11,877 nucleotides of DNA from Elusimicrobiota bacterium (GTDB taxonomy: Bacteria; Elusimicrobiota; Elusimicrobia; Elusimicrobiales; UBA9959): NCBI GenBank assembly GCA_030639665.1, contig DAOWCC010000060.1:1-11877 (forward strand). The letters are read 5' to 3'. Below are positions 6,679 to 11,877 of this stretch, one piece after another. How positions within the stretch are numbered: position 1 is the first letter of the stretch; each line of letters opens with the position of its first letter. The position numbers and the translations under genes were made by a program. The notes beneath the pieces are model-generated. The model was not told where the DNA came from, ran no database searches, and worked only from the letters and a program-made list of their open reading frames with translations.

Positions 6679-8100
6679 ATGAGAGATGAAATTTATGGAG
6701 TTGTTCTTGCCGGCGGCTCCGGCACAAGATTATGGCCTTTGAGCAGGAATTTACTGCCTAAGCAATTTCTTAAAGTCGGCAAAAAAGGTTCTTTTTTTGA
6801 GCAGACCATTAAAAGAATTTCTCCCATAGTGGGCAATAAGAATATTCTTGTGGTTACCAATAAGCTTCACGCTTTCGGAGCGGGATATAATCAGTTTAAA
6901 GATTTAAGAATTCTTATAGAGCCGGAGGCTAAAAATACGGCTCCCGCTATCGGCCTTAGCGCAGTGTATTTAAAAAAATTATCCAAAACAGATCCTGTCA
7001 TAGTTGTGCTTCCTTCCGATCATATAATAGAGCGGAACGCTGATTTTCAAAAAGTTATAAAAAAAGCCGTAAATGAGGCTAAAAAAGGAAAAATAGTAAC
7101 ATTGGGAATTGTTCCCGACTCGCCTGAAACGGGCTACGGTTATATAGAAGTTAATAAAAAACCCGGTTCATTTAATACTTCCGCCTTGCCGGTTAAAAAG
7201 TTCGTAGAAAAACCCGATTTAAAAACAGCGGCTAAATTTGTCAAAACAGGAAGATATTTCTGGAATTCGGGGATGTTTGTATTTAAAGCCTCCGTTATTC
7301 TTGAGGAGTTTAAGAAATATGTTCCGCAGGCGCATGAGAAATTATGGCAAATATACAATGAAGCTTTTGCTTCAAATAAGATTGATTATGATAAATTGAA
7401 TCATTGTTTTTCTTTAATGCCGGGTATTTCCATAGATTACGCGATAATGGAAAAATCTAAATTGGTTTATACCATTCCCTCTCGCATAGGCTGGAGTGAT
7501 GTGGGGAGCTGGCATTATTTCCATAAGGTTTTGTCCAAAGATAAAAATAAAAATGTTAAATTCGGCGATGTGATAGATATTGATTCCAATAATAATCTTC
7601 TCTATTCCGATAAGCGCTTATTGGCAACCATAGGCGTAAACAATCTTTCCATTATTGAAACGGCTGACGCGGTTTTGATATCGGACATTAATCGTTCTCA
7701 GGAAGTTAAAAAAATCGTTCAAAAATTGAAAAAGAGAAAAAGAAACGAGCATAATGAGCATTTAACAATTGAAAGACCCTGGGGGCATTATACCGTCCTT
7801 GTGGATTTACCTAGCTATCGGGTTAAGAAAATCAAGGTTTTGCCTTATCAGAAAATAAATTTTCGTTATCATAAAAGCAGTTTAAGGCATTGGTTTGTTG
7901 CTAGCGGCAAGGCGGAAATTATTCTCGGCAAAAAGAAACTTACGGTTAAGGAAAATTCTCATATTGATATTCCCAAAAAAACGGAGTATATGATTACTAA
8001 TCGCGGCGGAAAGGATTTGGAAATGATTGAGATTCAAACAGGCAAGCATTTTGCCTCGGGAGATATTGTAAATCTTGACGCTAAGCATCGGAAAATTTAA
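6679..8100 (+). CDS. manC: Mannose-1-phosphate guanylyltransferase with degenerate phosphomannose isomerase domain
   Basis: This two-domain cytoplasmic enzyme has 473 residues from the ATG at 6679. The N-terminal domain makes GDP-mannose from mannose-1-phosphate and GTP and looks intact: LAGGSGTRLWPLSR (from 10), NTAPAIGL, PSDHII, FVEKPD, WNSGMFVF, IDYAIMEKS and GWSDVGSW. The C-terminal cupin domain begins at ERPWG (365-369). In type II isomerases the metal ligands lie in a QxHxxxxEHW string plus a later His; here the string is FRYHKSSLRHW (395-405) and the later position is Tyr437, so only His398 of four ligands is left. This half is probably not an active isomerase. I prefer the 6679 start over 6670 because a -10 box covers the latter. 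gmd follows after 22 nt. Confidence 0.93.
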   Translation: MRDEIYGVVLAGGSGTRLWPLSRNLLPKQFLKVGKKGSFFEQTIKRISPIVGNKNILVVTNKLHAFGAGYNQFKDLRILIEPEAKNTAPAIGLSAVYLKKLSKTDPVIVVLPSDHIIERNADFQKVIKKAVNEAKKGKIVTLGIVPDSPETGYGYIEVNKKPGSFNTSALPVKKFVEKPDLKTAAKFVKTGRYFWNSGMFVFKASVILEEFKKYVPQAHEKLWQIYNEAFASNKIDYDKLNHCFSLMPGISIDYAIMEKSKLVYTIPSRIGWSDVGSWHYFHKVLSKDKNKNVKFGDVIDIDSNNNLLYSDKRLLATIGVNNLSIIETADAVLISDINRSQEVKKIVQKLKKRKRNEHNEHLTIERPWGHYTVLVDLPSYRVKKIKVLPYQKINFRYHKSSLRHWFVASGKAEIILGKKKLTVKENSHIDIPKKTEYMITNRGGKDLEMIEIQTGKHFASGDIVNLDAKHRKI

Positions 8101-8122
8101 ATTCAGATTAAAGGAAAATATT

Positions 8123-9232
8123 ATGGCTAAAAAAAAGAAAGCGCTGATAACCGGAATTACGGGGCAGGACGGGGCATATTTAGCTCAATTATTACTCGAT
8201 AAAGGATATAAGGTCTATGGGATAGTCAGACGAACCTCCACTGTTACCACTGAAAGAATAGCCCATTTATTTGAGGGCAAAAATAAACCGGAATTGGTTT
8301 ATGGCGATTTAACGGATTCGGAATCCATGGTAAGAGTTTTAAAGGAAGTTCAGCCGGATGAGGTTTATAATTTGGGCGCTCAAAGCCATGTTGGCATTAG
8401 CTTCAAAGAACCTGAATATACCGCCAATGCCGATGCCTTGGGAGCGCTTAGATTGCTTGAGGGAATTAGAATGCTGGGCCTAGCCAAAAAAACAAAATTT
8501 TATCAGGCCTCTACATCGGAATTATACGGTAAAGTTCAAGAAGTTCCTCAAACCGAAACAACGCCGTTTTATCCTCGCTCGCCCTATGGCGTGAGCAAGC
8601 TTTTCGCTTATTGGATGGTTATCAATTATAGAGAATCTTATGGCATGTTCGCGACAAATGGAATTTTATTTAATCATGAATCGCCTCTAAGAGGAGAAGA
8701 ATTTGTGACCAGAAAAATCACAAGGGCTTTAGCCAAAATTAGTTTGGGCGCGCAGAAATGTTTATATCTCGGCAATATGAATGCTAAAAGAGATTGGGGC
8801 CATGCCAGAGATTATGTTGAGGCCATGTGGCGCATACTTCAGCAAAAGAAACCCGATAATTTTGTTATAGCCACGGGCGAACAGCATTCGGTAAGAGAGT
8901 TTATTGAAATAGCGGCGCGCGAGCTTGGCATAATAATCAAATGGCAGGGCAAAGGCTTGTCCGAAAAGGGAATAGTTCACAGCCTTATTAAGCCTAATGT
9001 TCAATTTGGAACAGAAAAATTGAAAGTTAAAAAGGGCGATATCATAATTAAAGTTAATCCCGATTTTTACAGGCCCTCTGAGGTTGAAACTTTGCTTGGC
9101 GACCCTAAAAAATCCAAAAAAGTTTTAGGCTGGAAATTAAAAACATCCTTTAATCAGCTTGTGGGAGAGATGACTCAATCCGATTTTAAATTGGCCTTAA
9201 AAGAAACTTATCTTAAGAAAGGCGGCTTCTAA
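8123..9232 (+). CDS. gmd: GDP-mannose 4,6-dehydratase
   Basis: This 369-residue extended short-chain dehydrogenase converts GDP-mannose to GDP-4-keto-6-deoxymannose with bound NADP. Motifs seen: ALITGITGQDGAYLAQLLL (7-25), GIVRRTST, the Thr131/Glu133 pair in STSELYG, and Tyr155-x3-Lys159 in PYGVSK. NHESPLRGEEFVTRKI and GNMNAKRDWGHARDYVEAMW are near-diagnostic for Gmd. The start is the ATG at 8123, with AAGGA (8111-8115) 7 nt upstream; an in-frame TTG at 8075 inside manC lacks support. It takes the product of manC, so the two form one transcription unit. The enzyme that reduces its product (WcaG for L-fucose, Rmd for D-rhamnose) or aminates it (Per) is not in the window. Confidence 0.95.
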   Translation: MAKKKKALITGITGQDGAYLAQLLLDKGYKVYGIVRRTSTVTTERIAHLFEGKNKPELVYGDLTDSESMVRVLKEVQPDEVYNLGAQSHVGISFKEPEYTANADALGALRLLEGIRMLGLAKKTKFYQASTSELYGKVQEVPQTETTPFYPRSPYGVSKLFAYWMVINYRESYGMFATNGILFNHESPLRGEEFVTRKITRALAKISLGAQKCLYLGNMNAKRDWGHARDYVEAMWRILQQKKPDNFVIATGEQHSVREFIEIAARELGIIIKWQGKGLSEKGIVHSLIKPNVQFGTEKLKVKKGDIIIKVNPDFYRPSEVETLLGDPKKSKKVLGWKLKTSFNQLVGEMTQSDFKLALKETYLKKGGF

Positions 9233-9249
9233 TTTAGTGTAACAGCCTG

Positions 9250-9271
9250 CCCGCCGCGTTGTATTGGCGGG
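9250..9271. repeat. GC-rich hairpin element, copy 1
   Basis: CCCGCC (9250-9255) pairs with GGCGGG (9266-9271) around a 10-nt loop and follows CAGCCTG. It is 17 nt after the gmd stop. No T-run follows, so it is not a clear terminator. A related copy with a compensatory base change is at 10121-10142. Confidence 0.6.
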
Positions 9272-9290
9272 GAATTTAAAGTAAATTCTT

Positions 9291-9325
9291 TCCCCTTTAA
9301 CAAAGGGGGATCGAGGGGGATTTTG
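9291..9325 (+). repeat. CCCCTTT/AAAGGGG palindromic element, copy a
   Basis: CCCCTTT (9292-9298) pairs with AAAGGGG (9302-9308) around an AAC loop, followed by GATCGAGGGGGATTTT. The same element lies inverted at 11519-11553 with few changes. Confidence 0.7.
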
Positions 9326-9378
9326 ATAGGATAATATAAAAAGTTTCTCGCTGAAAGCAGGATTAACTTGATGTGTAT

Positions 9379-9387
9379 TGGAATAAT
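9379..9387 (+). promoter_or_regulatory. -10 box giving a leaderless start at 9394
   Basis: TGG-AATAAT (9379-9387) matches an extended -10 with one mismatch in the hexamer and ends exactly 6 nt before the ATG at 9394. No Shine-Dalgarno is present. This argues for the ATG at 9394 and against the in-frame GTG at 9373. Confidence 0.4.
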
Positions 9388-9393
9388 TTTTTA

Positions 9394-9693
9394 ATGCTAG
9401 ACAAAAAACTCATAAAACAAATAGTTGAAAAAATAAATCAGGAACTTGATGTCGATAAGATTATGCTTTTTGGCTCTCAAGTCAGATCGGATAAACAAAT
9501 AAGCAGTGATATTGATATCGCCATTGAGGGAATTAGCGTCGAGCAAGCCGGATTTATAAAAGAAATTTTAAATGAAGAGATTGAAACACTTTTAGATTTT
9601 GATGTTCTTTCATTTGACGAATTATCCAATAAAACTCTTAAAAAACGAATAGAAGAAGAGGGAGTGATTATCTATGAACGAAATGCTAAATGA
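9394..9693 (+). CDS. MNT-type minimal nucleotidyltransferase (antitoxin-like)
   Basis: This small 99-residue protein has the polymerase-beta-like nucleotidyltransferase core: GSQVRS (27-32), the metal-binding pair Asp39-x-Asp41 in SDIDIAI, and the third acidic residue Asp70 in FDVLSF. It matches the MntA / HI0073 family. In studied pairs such a protein AMPylates and silences its HEPN partner. The HEPN gene here overlaps its 3' end by 20 nt, the usual arrangement. An in-frame GTG at 9373 would add seven residues; I favour the ATG because the -10 box is placed for a leaderless start. Antitoxin role is inferred from family and pairing only. Confidence 0.87.
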   Translation: MLDKKLIKQIVEKINQELDVDKIMLFGSQVRSDKQISSDIDIAIEGISVEQAGFIKEILNEEIETLLDFDVLSFDELSNKTLKKRIEEEGVIIYERNAK

Positions 9694-10069
9694 TAAACTT
9701 GCCAATTTTTCCAAGGCTTTATTAAGGCTTAAAGAAGGCTTATTGGAGAGCGGTTATGCTCTTTTTGTGGATGGCACTTTGCAAAGATTTGAATTTACAT
9801 TTGAAACATCTTGGAAGGCCATGAAAAAGTTTTTATTGGTTGAAGGTTTTGATTGCGCGTCTCCCAGAGATTGCCTAAAAAAAGCTTTTCAAAGCGGTTA
9901 TATTAAAAATGAAAAAATCTGGCTTGATATGATAAAAGACCGTAATTTAAGCAGTCATATATATGACGAAAAAGACGCGAAAGCCATTTATGACAGAGTA
10001 AAACAAAATTATAAAAGCGAATTTGAAAAACTTGAAGTTTTCTTAAAAGAAAAAATAAAAACTTTATAA
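9674..10069 (+). CDS. HEPN / nucleotidyltransferase substrate-binding protein (toxin-like)
   Basis: This 131-residue, mostly helical protein resembles the HI0074 family (NTase_sub_bind, HEPN superfamily), with FEFTFETSWKAMKKFL in the middle helix. The active-site string RNLSSHIYDE gives Arg90-x4-His95 and then Tyr97, i.e. the Rx4HxY motif of HepT-type HEPN RNases, where Tyr is the residue AMPylated by the partner in characterised pairs. It overlaps the nucleotidyltransferase gene by 20 nt; GGAG at about 9660 is the ribosome site, and a second in-frame ATG at 9683 is possible. Likely an RNase toxin or a relic regulatory protein. The HEPN family is sure, toxicity is not. Confidence 0.87.
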   Translation: MNEMLNDKLANFSKALLRLKEGLLESGYALFVDGTLQRFEFTFETSWKAMKKFLLVEGFDCASPRDCLKKAFQSGYIKNEKIWLDMIKDRNLSSHIYDEKDAKAIYDRVKQNYKSEFEKLEVFLKEKIKTL

Positions 10070-10077
10070 ATGCGCTT

Positions 10078-10100
10078 TTTATCTCGTGGGTTGGGATAAA
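10078..10100. other. Hairpin after the HEPN gene
   Basis: TTTATCTC (10078-10085) and GGGATAAA (10093-10100) form an 8-bp stem with one G-U pair and a 7-nt loop. No clear T-run follows, so a terminator role is only possible. Confidence 0.35.
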
Positions 10101-10120
10101 TGTTTGGTTTAGGCAGCCTG

Positions 10121-10142
10121 TCCGCCGTTGCAGTGTGGCGGA
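10121..10142. repeat. GC-rich hairpin element, copy 2
   Basis: TCCGCC (10121-10126) pairs with GGCGGA (10137-10142) around a 10-nt loop, after CAGCCTG. Compared with the copy at 9250, the outer C-G pair is changed to T-A on both sides, so pairing is kept. The two copies have the same orientation and bracket the nucleotidyltransferase/HEPN pair. Confidence 0.6.
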
Positions 10143-10178
10143 GAAACTCGCAGGGTTATTATAGAGGTAAAGGTTTCT

Positions 10179-10922
10179 ATGAAAATAACTTTTTTGGGCA
10201 CAAATGGTTGGTATGACACTAAAACGGGAAATACCGTAAGCGTTCTAGTGGATACAAAAAAATATTATATTGTTTTGGATGCCGGTAACGGTATTCACAA
10301 ACTTGACAGATATTTAACCAAATCCAAACCTGTTTATATTTTTTTAAGTCATTTTCATTTGGACCATATAGTGGGCTTGCATACTTTGGTGAAGTTTAAT
10401 TTTAAAAAAGGTCTGACCATCTGCGCGCCAAAAAACGCGAAAAAAATATTAAATTCAATATTGGAACAGCCTTTTACCGTATCTTTAAATAAACTTTCAT
10501 ATAAAAATTTCGTGCTGGAAATTCCAAGAGATATTTCCAAATTGCCTTTTGAATGTAAAGCTTTGCCTCTGAAACATTCTTCCCCTGTTTTGGGATATAG
10601 ATTAAAAATTGACGACAAAATCATTTCATATTGCACCGATACGGGCTATTGCCCCAATACCGTAAAACTTGCCAAAGGAGCCGATTTTCTGATTAGTGAA
10701 TGTTCGTATAAATCAGGCGAAAAAAATTCAGATTGGCCGCATTTAAATCCCGAATCGGCGGCTATGCTTGCCAAAGAAGCCGGCGTAAAAAAATTGGTTA
10801 TGACTCATTTCGCGGCTGATAAATATTTGACTTTAAATGATAGAGCTAAAGCTGAAAAAATTGCCAAAAAAACATTTAAAAATTCTTTAGCCGCAAAAGA
10901 CGGAATGATTATTAATTTGTGA
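10179..10922 (+). CDS. RNase Z-like metallo-beta-lactamase-fold hydrolase
   Basis: This 247-residue cytoplasmic hydrolase has the full metal site of the family: HFHLDH (His58, His60, Asp62, His63), His133 in KHSSPVLGYR, Asp154 in CTDTGY, and His210 in MTHF. The region SECSYK...HLNPESAAMLAKEAGVKKLVMTHF is close to RNase Z and its arylsulfatase-like relatives, but the long exosite of tRNA-processing RNase Z is not apparent, so the substrate is unknown. The start is the ATG at 10179 with AAAGG (10169-10173) 5 nt upstream; an upstream in-frame TTG at 10128 would begin inside the GC-rich hairpin and gives a non-family N-terminus. It stands between two repeat clusters and has no evident functional link to its neighbours. 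Confidence 0.85.
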   Translation: MKITFLGTNGWYDTKTGNTVSVLVDTKKYYIVLDAGNGIHKLDRYLTKSKPVYIFLSHFHLDHIVGLHTLVKFNFKKGLTICAPKNAKKILNSILEQPFTVSLNKLSYKNFVLEIPRDISKLPFECKALPLKHSSPVLGYRLKIDDKIISYCTDTGYCPNTVKLAKGADFLISECSYKSGEKNSDWPHLNPESAAMLAKEAGVKKLVMTHFAADKYLTLNDRAKAEKIAKKTFKNSLAAKDGMIINL

Positions 10923-10925
10923 ACT

Positions 10926-10961
10926 CCCCTCTTTGGAAAAGAGGGGCTGGGGGAGATTTGA
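10926..10961 (+). repeat. CCCCTTT-family palindromic element, copy b
   Basis: CCCCTCTTT (10926-10934) pairs perfectly with AAAGAGGGG (10938-10946) around GGA, followed by CTGGGGGAGATTTGA. It starts 3 nt after the stop of the hydrolase gene. GATTTGA (10955-10961) is inverted as TCAAATC at 10973-10979, the edge of what looks like an opposite-facing partial copy. Confidence 0.7.
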
Positions 10962-11004
10962 AAAAATATTTATCAAATCCCTCTCAATCATGATCCATTG
11001 TAGG

Positions 11005-11088
11005 GTGTCCATAGCAGTCCTTTGAAAGCCTAGACTGCAAGATAGTAAAGCAAGAACTTGTGTCCCATGTAGTCCTCTGAAAGTACAG
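11005..11088 (+). repeat. Imperfect direct repeat, two units about 56 bp apart
   Basis: GTGTCC followed by AGTCCTTTGAAAG (11005-11028) recurs as GTGTCCC followed by AGTCCTCTGAAAG (11060-11083), with an AGACTG / AGTCCA tail in each. No gene is visible in 10923-11177; this stretch is repeat DNA only. Confidence 0.5.
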
Positions 11089-11097
11089 TCCACCCCA

Positions 11098-11152
11098 CTC
11101 CCTTTTCTAAAGGGAGAGGCTGAAAAGAGAAGTTGCTGGGGGAGATTTGAAA
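11098..11152 (+). repeat. CCCCTTT-family palindromic element, copy c
   Basis: CTCCCTTT (11098-11105) pairs perfectly with AAAGGGAG (11109-11116) around TCT. The tail CTGGGGGAGATTTGAA is the same as in copy b but is separated from the stem by about 19 extra bases. It ends 26 nt before the DUF559 start codon. Confidence 0.65.
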
Positions 11153-11165
11153 TAACATGTTGCCT

Positions 11166-11171
11166 TATAAT
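11166..11171 (+). promoter_or_regulatory. -10 box giving a leaderless start at 11178
   Basis: A perfect TATAAT ends exactly 6 nt before the ATG at 11178, placing the transcription start on that ATG. There is no Shine-Dalgarno. This favours 11178 over the in-frame ATG at 11157, which lies upstream of the box. Confidence 0.5.
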
Positions 11172-11177
11172 AAAAAA

Positions 11178-11504
11178 ATGAAAATACTGGCCCGAAATCT
11201 TAGGGAAAATATGACCGATGCTGAAAGATTAATATGGTCAAAATTAAGAATGAAGCAATTGAAAAATTGTCAATTTTACAGACAGAAAGTTATAGGGAAT
11301 TATATTGTTGATTTTTATTGTCCCAAAGCAAAACTTGTAGTAGAAGTTGATGGCGGTCAGCACTATATGGATGAAGGTAAGAAAAAGGATGAAAAGAGAG
11401 ATAGCTATATTCAAAGATTGGGATTGAAAGTTTTGCGGTTTTCAGATAGGGATGTCCTTAAAAATATTAATTCGGTTTCTGAAGAAGTTTTCAATAATTT
11501 ATAA
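11178..11504 (+). CDS. DUF559 endonuclease-like protein
   Basis: This small basic protein (108 residues from the ATG at 11178) belongs to the DUF559 family, which has the PD-(D/E)xK nuclease fold related to Vsr and Holliday-junction resolvases. Visible strings are ARNLRENMTDAERLIWSKLR (5-24) and FYRQKVIGNYIVDFYC, with the putative catalytic residues Asp45 in VDFYC, Glu56 and Asp58 in VEVDGGQH. The C-terminus LKVLRFSDRDVLKNI is also typical. The gene is enclosed by CCCCTTT-family palindromes on both sides (copies b and c upstream, d, e and f downstream), recalling REP elements with their RAYT transposase gene. No biochemical role is established for this family as far as I know; a link to the repeats is inference. 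Confidence 0.88.
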   Translation: MKILARNLRENMTDAERLIWSKLRMKQLKNCQFYRQKVIGNYIVDFYCPKAKLVVEVDGGQHYMDEGKKKDEKRDSYIQRLGLKVLRFSDRDVLKNINSVSEEVFNNL

Positions 11505-11518
11505 AATTATTTAAGAAA

Positions 11519-11553
11519 AATCCCCCTTGGTCCCCCTTTGTTAAAGGGGGAAG
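11519..11553 (-). repeat. CCCCTTT-family palindromic element, copy d (inverted)
   Basis: TCCCCCTTT (11531-11539) pairs perfectly with AAAGGGGGA (11543-11551) around GTT, preceded by AATCCCCCTTGG. On the minus strand it matches copy a (9291-9325) almost throughout, so the two form a long-range inverted pair. It begins 15 nt after the DUF559 stop. Confidence 0.7.
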
Positions 11554-11578
11554 ATAACAGCGATCTTATTAAAGTTGT

Positions 11579-11637
11579 TCTCCCTCTTTAGAAAAAAGCC
11601 TGTCCCGCCAATGGCGGGAGGACGGGGGAGATTTGAA
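11579..11637 (+). repeat. CCCCTTT-family element, copy e, interrupted by a GC-rich hairpin
   Basis: CTCCCTCTTTAGAAAA begins like copy b and the end GGGGGAGATTTGAA is the same tail. Between them lies CCTGTCCCGCC-AAT-GGCGGGAGGAC (from 11599), a GC-rich hairpin with a 7-bp perfect stem (11603-11609 with 11613-11619) and partial further pairing. Confidence 0.6.
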
Positions 11638-11651
11638 TAAATTTGTTTATT

Positions 11652-11686
11652 CTCCCCTTTTGCAAAGGGGAGTTAGAGGGGATTTA
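11652..11686 (+). repeat. CCCCTTT-family palindromic element, copy f
   Basis: CTCCCCTTT (11652-11660) pairs perfectly with AAAGGGGAG (11664-11672) around TGC, followed by TTAGAGGGGATTTAAA. It is 25 nt before the next gene. No gene is visible in 11505-11710. Confidence 0.7.
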
Positions 11687-11710
11687 AATAAGATTTTTAA
11701 TAGAAAAAGT

Positions 11711-11877
11711 ATGAACAAAAACCAGAAAACAGATTATCTAATTATCGGTTCCGGCATAATAGGGCTTACCTTAGCCAAACAGCTTAAAGAAACTTTTCCC
11801 GGAAAATCAATTATTATATTGGAAAAAGAGGATGATGTCGCATTGCATTCAAGCGGCAGAAATAGCGGCGTTTTGCA
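11711..11877 (+). CDS. lhgO: LhgO-like FAD-dependent oxidoreductase (N-terminal part)
   Basis: The frame is open from ATG at 11711 to the window edge (55 codons), so only the FAD-binding N-terminus is seen. TDYLIIGSGIIGLTLAKQL carries the Rossmann GxGxxG motif and IIILEKEDD gives the ribose-binding Glu at the end of the second strand. HSSGRNSGVL then matches the position where L-2-hydroxyglutarate oxidases have a HxxGxNSGVxH string. That family oxidises 2-hydroxyglutarate, but related D-amino-acid-oxidase-fold enzymes in polysaccharide loci act on other 2-hydroxy or amino substrates, so substrate is open. TTTAAT (11696-11701) is a possible -10 box 9 nt before the ATG; no Shine-Dalgarno is seen. 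Confidence 0.7.
   Translation, partial: MNKNQKTDYLIIGSGIIGLTLAKQLKETFPGKSIIILEKEDDVALHSSGRNSGVL

Noticed and set aside
8075..8122. TTG at 8075 as the gmd start
   Set aside because: It lies within manC, gives an N-terminus foreign to Gmd, and the ATG at 8123 has a well-placed AAGGA.
10128..10178. TTG at 10128 as the start of the metallo-hydrolase
   Set aside because: It starts in the loop of the GC-rich hairpin; MKITFLG at 10179 is the usual family N-terminus and has a ribosome site.
10926..10946. Terminator right after the metallo-hydrolase gene
   Set aside because: The stem is strong but a G-rich stretch follows instead of a T-run, and the same hairpin occurs at sites not linked to gene ends; better read as a repeat element.

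Overview
The window comes from an AT-rich bacterium with compact genes. A Wzi-type outer-membrane capsule protein at the left edge points to a Gram-negative (diderm) envelope. The base composition, the short Shine-Dalgarno sites and the many -10 boxes placed directly at start codons would suit an uncultured lineage such as Omnitrophota or Elusimicrobiota, but nothing here fixes the taxon and that guess is weak.

Layout. (1) 1-491, minus strand: N-terminal part of a Wzi-like capsule assembly protein, divergent from everything else. (2) 677-4296: a compact plus-strand operon with a WecA/MraY-like polyprenyl-phosphate sugar-1-phosphate transferase, then rmlA, rmlC and rmlB, with ATGA overlaps at two of the three junctions. 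(3) 4411-6432: two tandem galE-type epimerase genes, about 89% identical in protein. (4) 6679-9232: manC and gmd, the GDP-mannose branch. (5) 9233-11710: a repeat-rich accessory stretch with an MNT/HEPN toxin-antitoxin-like pair, an RNase Z-like metallo-hydrolase and a DUF559 endonuclease-like gene, separated by many short palindromic elements. (6) 11711 to the end: start of an LhgO-like FAD oxidoreductase.

How the genes work together. Regions 1-4 form a surface-polysaccharide precursor locus. The transferase would load the first sugar phosphate on undecaprenyl phosphate. RmlA, RmlB and RmlC make dTDP-4-keto-L-rhamnose, the epimerases supply UDP-galactose or UDP-GalNAc type sugars, and ManC and Gmd make GDP-4-keto-6-deoxymannose. 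The final reductases of both deoxysugar routes (RmlD; WcaG or Rmd) are not in the window. The phosphomannose isomerase half of ManC has lost most of its metal ligands.

The most unusual signals are outside the genes: -10 boxes 6-8 nt before ATG at five genes that lack a Shine-Dalgarno (probable leaderless mRNAs); degenerate period-8 (once period-7) tandem arrays in intergenic DNA, two of which contain the stop codon of the gene before; a family of CCCCTTT/AAAGGGG hairpins clustered around the DUF559 gene; a second GC-rich hairpin family bracketing the toxin-antitoxin-like pair; and three perfect tandem TATAAT hexamers before manC.
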